The notes below the pieces were generated by a model that saw only the letters and a program-made list of their open reading frames with translations, ran no database searches and was not told the origin of the DNA. 64,000 nucleotides of DNA from Ktedonobacterales bacterium (GTDB taxonomy: Bacteria; Chloroflexota; Ktedonobacteria; Ktedonobacterales; Ktedonobacteraceae), in assembly GCA_027451525.1 (NCBI GenBank), contig DAIDJF010000010.1, positions 1 through 64,000 on the forward strand, given 5' to 3'. Below are positions 60,370 to 64,000 of this stretch, piece after piece. The translations under genes were made by a program, and so were the position numbers. Every line of letters starts with the position of its first letter. The first letter of the stretch is position 1.

Positions 60370-61100
60370 TGTGCGCTCCTCTCATCTCTGCCGCTGGTCC
60401 AACAGAATGCTTACTGCGTCGTACTTGTTGCACGCGCGCTGTGATTGTAACACGCACCCCTACCCCCTGCAAGCTTTGTTCAGCTTTCTAGGGATTATGG
60501 GGGATACGGTTTCACAATACCAGCGTTTCCTTCTTTTATTCACTATACTTAGATTTCTACTAACTCACAACGGATATGGCCTATCCAATTTGGGGAGAAG
60601 GTACTAAGGTACTGTACCTCTTGTATATAAGAGTGACTATTTTCCTGCCAAATGTCAACTCAAGTGAGTCGAATGAGTGCCGATCATTCGTGTCATTAAG
60701 GGAATGTTGCCCAGTCTATAGAGGTAACCAGGCTTTCTTACGTTCTCTAAGTCAAGTCTGCGTGATGTTGATGTAATTTTAGATGGGAAGAGCAAACAAG
60801 AGAACACTATAAAAGCAAAAATGTGCATGAAAGATATTCTGCGCGAGTATGTGTTTACTGTCCTTGAAGAGAGATGACAACACCACATGGGGCAGCACAG
60901 CCAAAGGGCTGGTAATACTGTTCCTCTGTATGGTAACATAGATAATGGTGTCTTGTGTATCTCCGTCGTATGTGATTTTGTGTTTTCCCGTGTCAGACCG
61001 TGCCATGCGTCTCACAGCGCAATGATGCACCAGCGAAACTCACGGAATTCACGGTCTCAATTGGCAGGAACAGGGAACACCTATTAGAAAGGAAACATTC
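60370..61100. other. Long intergenic region, about 730 bases, no gene seen
   Basis: Between the divergent membrane-protein and otsA genes. Short open frames here have no ribosome sites or recognisable sequence. Small hairpins occur: ACTCA-AG-TGAGT near 60662 and GAATGA/TCATTC near 60672-60690. A GGTAC-TAA-GGTAC direct repeat followed by TGTACC is near 60600-60618. No known riboswitch, tRNA or structured RNA was recognised. It probably holds the otsA leader and upstream control sites. Confidence 0.5.
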
Positions 61101-62678
61101 ATGACCACGCGGATGACGGTCCAGGAGCCTCCGCAGTTGATTCACGCGCAACGCCTCATTATTGCATCTAATCGAGGGCCGGTTGAGTATCAACTGAGTC
61201 AGGACAAAACGCTCAAACCACGTCGTGGCGCGGGTGGAATGGTCACGGCTCTGGTTGATGCTGGGAACAAAATGGATGTGACATGGGTTGCGATGGCAAT
61301 GACCGAAGGAGATCGGCTTGCCATACAGAATGCGCAGCAGAATGGTGGACTCCTTCGGTCGCCTTTACGCGGTCAAAAGATGCAGCTACGCTATGTTGCC
61401 GTTTCAAAAGCCGCATACCGCAAACACTACGAGAAGATTAGTAATCAGTTATTGTGGTTTGTTCAGCATTATATGTATGACCCCACACAGGAGTCGAATA
61501 GTACACGTCATATCCTCGATGATTGGAATAATGGCTATGTTGTCGCAAATCGCGCTATTGCCGATGCGATCATTGCCGAAGTAGAACGCGAAGAGACCTC
61601 CGCGGTTGTGATGTTGCAAGACTACCATCTCTATCTTGCCCCGGAGATGATTCGGCAGGCCCATCCTGAAATTGTGATGCAGCAGTTTGTGCATATTCCC
61701 TGGCCTGATGTGCGTTGTTGGCATTTTCTGCCCGGTAATATTGTGCAGTCTGTCTATCATGGGCTGATCGGCAATGATATTGTCGGCTTTCAGACTGAAC
61801 GTGATGCGCGCAACTTCCTGGAAGGCGCGCGTACCATGCTCGAAGGGGCCGAGGTTGATTTTGAAGAGGGCGCGATTGAGTGGAAGGGTCGTCGCACGCT
61901 GGCGCGAGCCTACCCCATTTCTATCTCGGTGACCGAGGAGAGACGGGTCGTCAATAGTGCGGCGGGTAAGCGGGCAGCGGAGAAGATTCAGCCGCTTTTA
62001 CGTGAACACACGATTATGCGTGTGGACCGTCTGGAGCCAACAAAGAACATTTTGCGCGGTTTCCAGGCATACGAACAGATGCTCGACGAGCATCCCGAAC
62101 TGCATAACAAGGTAACATTTCTTGCCTTTCTTGTTCCCTCGCGTCAGGCATTGCCTGTCTATCGTCGTTACAGTGCGGATGTGCAGAATGCTATTGATGA
62201 GATCAACCGTAAATTTGGAACCGACGAGTGGACGCCAATCCATGCTTTTTGTGATAATGACCGCACGCGCGCGTTGGCGGCGATGCAGTTTTATAACGTA
62301 TTGTTAGTAAATCCGATTATTGATGGGATGAATCTGGTCGCTAAAGAGGGGCCAATTGTGAATCGGTGTGATGGCATTCTGGTCCTCTCGCGTACCGCTG
62401 GTGCCTACCAGCAGTTGGGCAAAGGCGTCATTCCTACCTCACCCACCGATGTTGAAGAAACGTGTAAGGCGATCTATCGCGCGCTCACCCTCCCTCCTGA
62501 GGAGCGCAAGGCCAAAGCTGCACTTGCCTGTCAGGCTGTAGAGCGCAATGATTTGAATGGCTGGCTGACACGCCAGATTCGCGATATCAACGAATTGCTT
62601 GATCATACCGCGCCTCAAACAGACGTGCCAGCCGTGAGTGCTGCGCTTACGAAAGAAGTGATTGCCAGTGTAGGTTAA
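61101..62678 (+). CDS. otsA: Trehalose-6-phosphate synthase, GT20
   Basis: A 525-residue GT20 glycosyltransferase. It joins glucose from a nucleotide sugar to glucose-6-phosphate. N-terminal IIASNRGPVEY and RRGAGGMVTALVDAG bind the phosphate and sugar. VVMLQDYHLYLAPEMIRQAH, VHIPWPDVRCWHFLPGNIVQ, GNDIVGFQTERDARNFLEGA and the donor site LVNPIIDGMNLVAKEGPIVN follow the family order. The N-terminal loop differs from the E. coli enzyme; glucosylglycerol-phosphate synthase is a less likely alternative because otsB is next door. AAAGGAAAC precedes the ATG. Confidence 0.9.
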   Translation: MTTRMTVQEPPQLIHAQRLIIASNRGPVEYQLSQDKTLKPRRGAGGMVTALVDAGNKMDVTWVAMAMTEGDRLAIQNAQQNGGLLRSPLRGQKMQLRYVAVSKAAYRKHYEKISNQLLWFVQHYMYDPTQESNSTRHILDDWNNGYVVANRAIADAIIAEVEREETSAVVMLQDYHLYLAPEMIRQAHPEIVMQQFVHIPWPDVRCWHFLPGNIVQSVYHGLIGNDIVGFQTERDARNFLEGARTMLEGAEVDFEEGAIEWKGRRTLARAYPISISVTEERRVVNSAAGKRAAEKIQPLLREHTIMRVDRLEPTKNILRGFQAYEQMLDEHPELHNKVTFLAFLVPSRQALPVYRRYSADVQNAIDEINRKFGTDEWTPIHAFCDNDRTRALAAMQFYNVLLVNPIIDGMNLVAKEGPIVNRCDGILVLSRTAGAYQQLGKGVIPTSPTDVEETCKAIYRALTLPPEERKAKAALACQAVERNDLNGWLTRQIRDINELLDHTAPQTDVPAVSAALTKEVIASVG

Positions 62679-62715
62679 AGCTGACGAATGCGTCTGAGGT
62701 GCATCGACATGTATG

Positions 62716-62749
62716 GGGGTGGGGTGCTCGTGAATGCGCACTCCACCCC
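62716..62749. terminator. GC-rich hairpin between otsA and otsB
   Basis: GGGGTGGGGTGC (62716-62727) pairs with GCACTCCACCCC (62738-62749), 12 pairs including one G-U, loop of 10. It lies between convergent genes and may serve both, though no T run follows. Confidence 0.6.
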
Positions 62750-62801
62750 GTATCGTGTCTCCGAGGAGTACTTCTACGTGATTTAGTGGGAGTTAAGGGC
62801 G

Positions 62802-63602
62802 TTAATGCGCTGCCAGTTGCGTCACGATGGTGCGTAGGAGTTGTACCATGCCAGGGACCTCTTCTACCACGAGGTCGGCGTGTTCTAGCAAGTCTGGGAG
62901 TGTATCCTCATGTTGCACCACAATTGCCAATCCTTCGATGCCCTGTGCGCGCAGGTGAGCCGTTTCTATCACCGCGTCCATGTCTGTGCGGTCATCGCCC
63001 GCGAATACGACCCCTTGTGCCTGTACGTGCGCGACATAGCGGCGTAGTGCCTCACCTTTGTTGATATTGAGCGGCGCGAGAACCTCTACCATGCGCTTCC
63101 CTTCACTCAGGCGCAGATGCGTCTGTCGGGCGGGTTCTTCTAGCAGGGCTATGATGCGTGTGCGTGCCTGCTCCGCGTCGGGGGCGAGGCGATAATGCAC
63201 CGTGCCCCCTACCTGCTTGCGCTGCACAATCAGGCCGGGAATATCGCTCAGTTGTTGTTCTGCCAGATCAAGCAGGCGATTGGCGGGGTCAATGTAGGCC
63301 GTTGCTTCTGGGATAAGATGGACTGTGTGTGTAGTGGGTAGACCGTCGCACCATTCCAGTCCGTGTGTGCCAATATACGTAAGTCCCTCTACATTGACCA
63401 TTGCCGCGCCATCGGCGACGGCGCGTCCGGTCATAATGGCAACGTGCGCGTACTGGCGTGCCTGTTTCAGCAGGTCGGTCACACCAGGATAGAGGCGGGC
63501 TGCGTCGGGCGTTGGCGCGATAGGACTGAGCGTACCATCAATATCGAAGACAAGAGCCAGGGGTCGCTTTGTCAGGACCGCGAACGGTTGATGCGTTGTC
63601 AT
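62802..63602 (-). CDS. otsB: Trehalose-6-phosphate phosphatase
   Basis: A 266-residue HAD phosphatase. The nucleophile motif is FDIDGTLSPIAPTP, then MTGRAVADG, GTHGLEW and YIGTHG. Lys in NINKGEALRRYV and the acidic GDDRTDMDAV complete the HAD site. It removes phosphate from trehalose-6-phosphate, the product of otsA. The two genes are convergent, not in one operon. Ribosome site GGAG is about 12 bases upstream. It lies 16 bases after the HIT gene on the same strand, so it is likely transcribed with it. Confidence 0.93.
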   Translation of the reverse strand: MTTHQPFAVLTKRPLALVFDIDGTLSPIAPTPDAARLYPGVTDLLKQARQYAHVAIMTGRAVADGAAMVNVEGLTYIGTHGLEWCDGLPTTHTVHLIPEATAYIDPANRLLDLAEQQLSDIPGLIVQRKQVGGTVHYRLAPDAEQARTRIIALLEEPARQTHLRLSEGKRMVEVLAPLNINKGEALRRYVAHVQAQGVVFAGDDRTDMDAVIETAHLRAQGIEGLAIVVQHEDTLPDLLEHADLVVEEVPGMVQLLRTIVTQLAAH

Positions 63603-63618
63603 AGCTATGCGATCTCCA

Positions 63619-64000
63619 CTATTCGGTTAGCGATGCCAGCGCATCTTTTAGCTGACGATAGACATTGTCGAGGTGTTCAGGCATGACCTTGATATCGGCA
63701 ATGATGGGCATAAAGTTGGTGTCACCTGCCCAACGCGGCACGATGTGGTAGTGGACATGTTCAGCGAAACCCGCACCTGCCACTTTGCCTTCGTTGATGC
63801 CCATGTTAAAGCCATCGGGTTTCATCGCTAGACGCAGAGCCTTGAGGGCCAGTTGGGCCTGAGTCATCAGTTCGGCGAGCGTGGCGGTATCCAGTAGCTC
63901 AATACTGCCCACGTGTTCATAAGGTGCGATCATCACATGCCCATTGTTGTAGGGATAGAGGTTGAGCATCATAAAACAACGCTCACCGCGATAGAGAATG
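63619..64000 (-). CDS. HIT-family nucleotide hydrolase/transferase (5' end outside window)
   Basis: At least 127 residues; the frame stays open to the window edge (ILYRGERCFMMLNLYPYNNG), so the N-terminus is missing. The histidine triad is HVHYHIVPRW, with the middle His as the nucleophile; GAGFAEHVHYH is the usual lead-in. Family members split Ap4A, AMP-lysine or similar AMP compounds; the NLYPYNNGH form is near the Ap4A hydrolase/phosphorylase-like HIT proteins. The otsB gene follows. Confidence 0.92.
   Translation of the reverse strand, partial: ILYRGERCFMMLNLYPYNNGHVMIAPYEHVGSIELLDTATLAELMTQAQLALKALRLAMKPDGFNMGINEGKVAGAGFAEHVHYHIVPRWAGDTNFMPIIADIKVMPEHLDNVYRQLKDALASLTE

Noticed and set aside
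60655-61030. Short open frames in the spacer before otsA
   Set aside because: No ribosome sites, no domain sense, and they overlap one another on both strands.

Overview
The window reads as chromosomal DNA of a filamentous, spore-forming Chloroflexota bacterium of the Ktedonobacteria type. The pointers are several Ser/Thr kinases fused to seven-bladed WD40 propellers, FemAB-type peptidoglycan transferases and class A and B penicillin-binding proteins (a monoderm-style wall), many regulators with HTH, GAF or TPR domains, and intergenic copies of a GGGCGACC/GGTCGCCC repeat family. The taxonomic call rests on gene content and style, not on a marker gene. No rRNA, CRISPR array, transposase or prophage structural gene was found.

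Layout. 0-5.2 kb: tail of a WD40 protein, a ThDP-dependent lyase/synthase, a repeat-rich spacer, a small membrane protein, a higBA toxin-antitoxin operon and two broken methyltransferases. 5.2-14 kb: two paralogous WD40 kinases around a methyltransferase, a class A PBP and a Nudix hydrolase. 14.2-19 kb: a large anchored protein of unknown function, then an AT-richer two-gene unit, a HEPN protein coupled to an 888-residue protein with two different P-loop NTPase modules; this is the best candidate for an undescribed conflict/defence system. 19-20.8 kb: archaeal-type aspartyl-tRNA synthetase behind a T-box leader. 21-35 kb: GAF regulator, M20 peptidase, PIG-V-like mannosyltransferase, Nudix, PIG-L deacetylase, PhoU, SGNH hydrolase, HTH-TPR regulator, PAP2 phosphatase, aroC, a class B PBP and an alpha/beta-hydrolase without its nucleophile serine. 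34.7-42.3 kb: a Rad52-like protein with a consensus promoter and an SOS-like site, tRNA(CAU), FtsK, an amidase and an anchored glucosaminidase with a GAAC-N4-GTTC palindrome. 42.5-49 kb: a FemAB/FemAB/GNAT operon and a TetR-controlled ABC exporter operon. 49.5-64 kb: DUF4388 protein, an SDR/6-PTPS/glycosyltransferase run that could make a glycosylated tetrahydropterin, glutamine synthetase, metallophosphoesterase, a zinc-ribbon kinase-WD40 protein, hisC with a membrane protein, trehalose synthesis genes (otsA and otsB, convergent) and the start-truncated end of a HIT protein.

Together the genes cover cell-wall assembly and remodelling (two PBPs, glucosaminidase, FemAB pair, PAP2, FtsK), signalling (kinases, HTH/GAF/TPR regulators), stress and conflict (higBA, HEPN/NTPase, Rad52-like, trehalose) and housekeeping metabolism. 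Regulation is readable in several places: an 11-base extended -10 element TATGCTATAMT recurs before five genes, two genes look leaderless, and operators or riboswitches are visible for higBA, the tetR operon and aspS.
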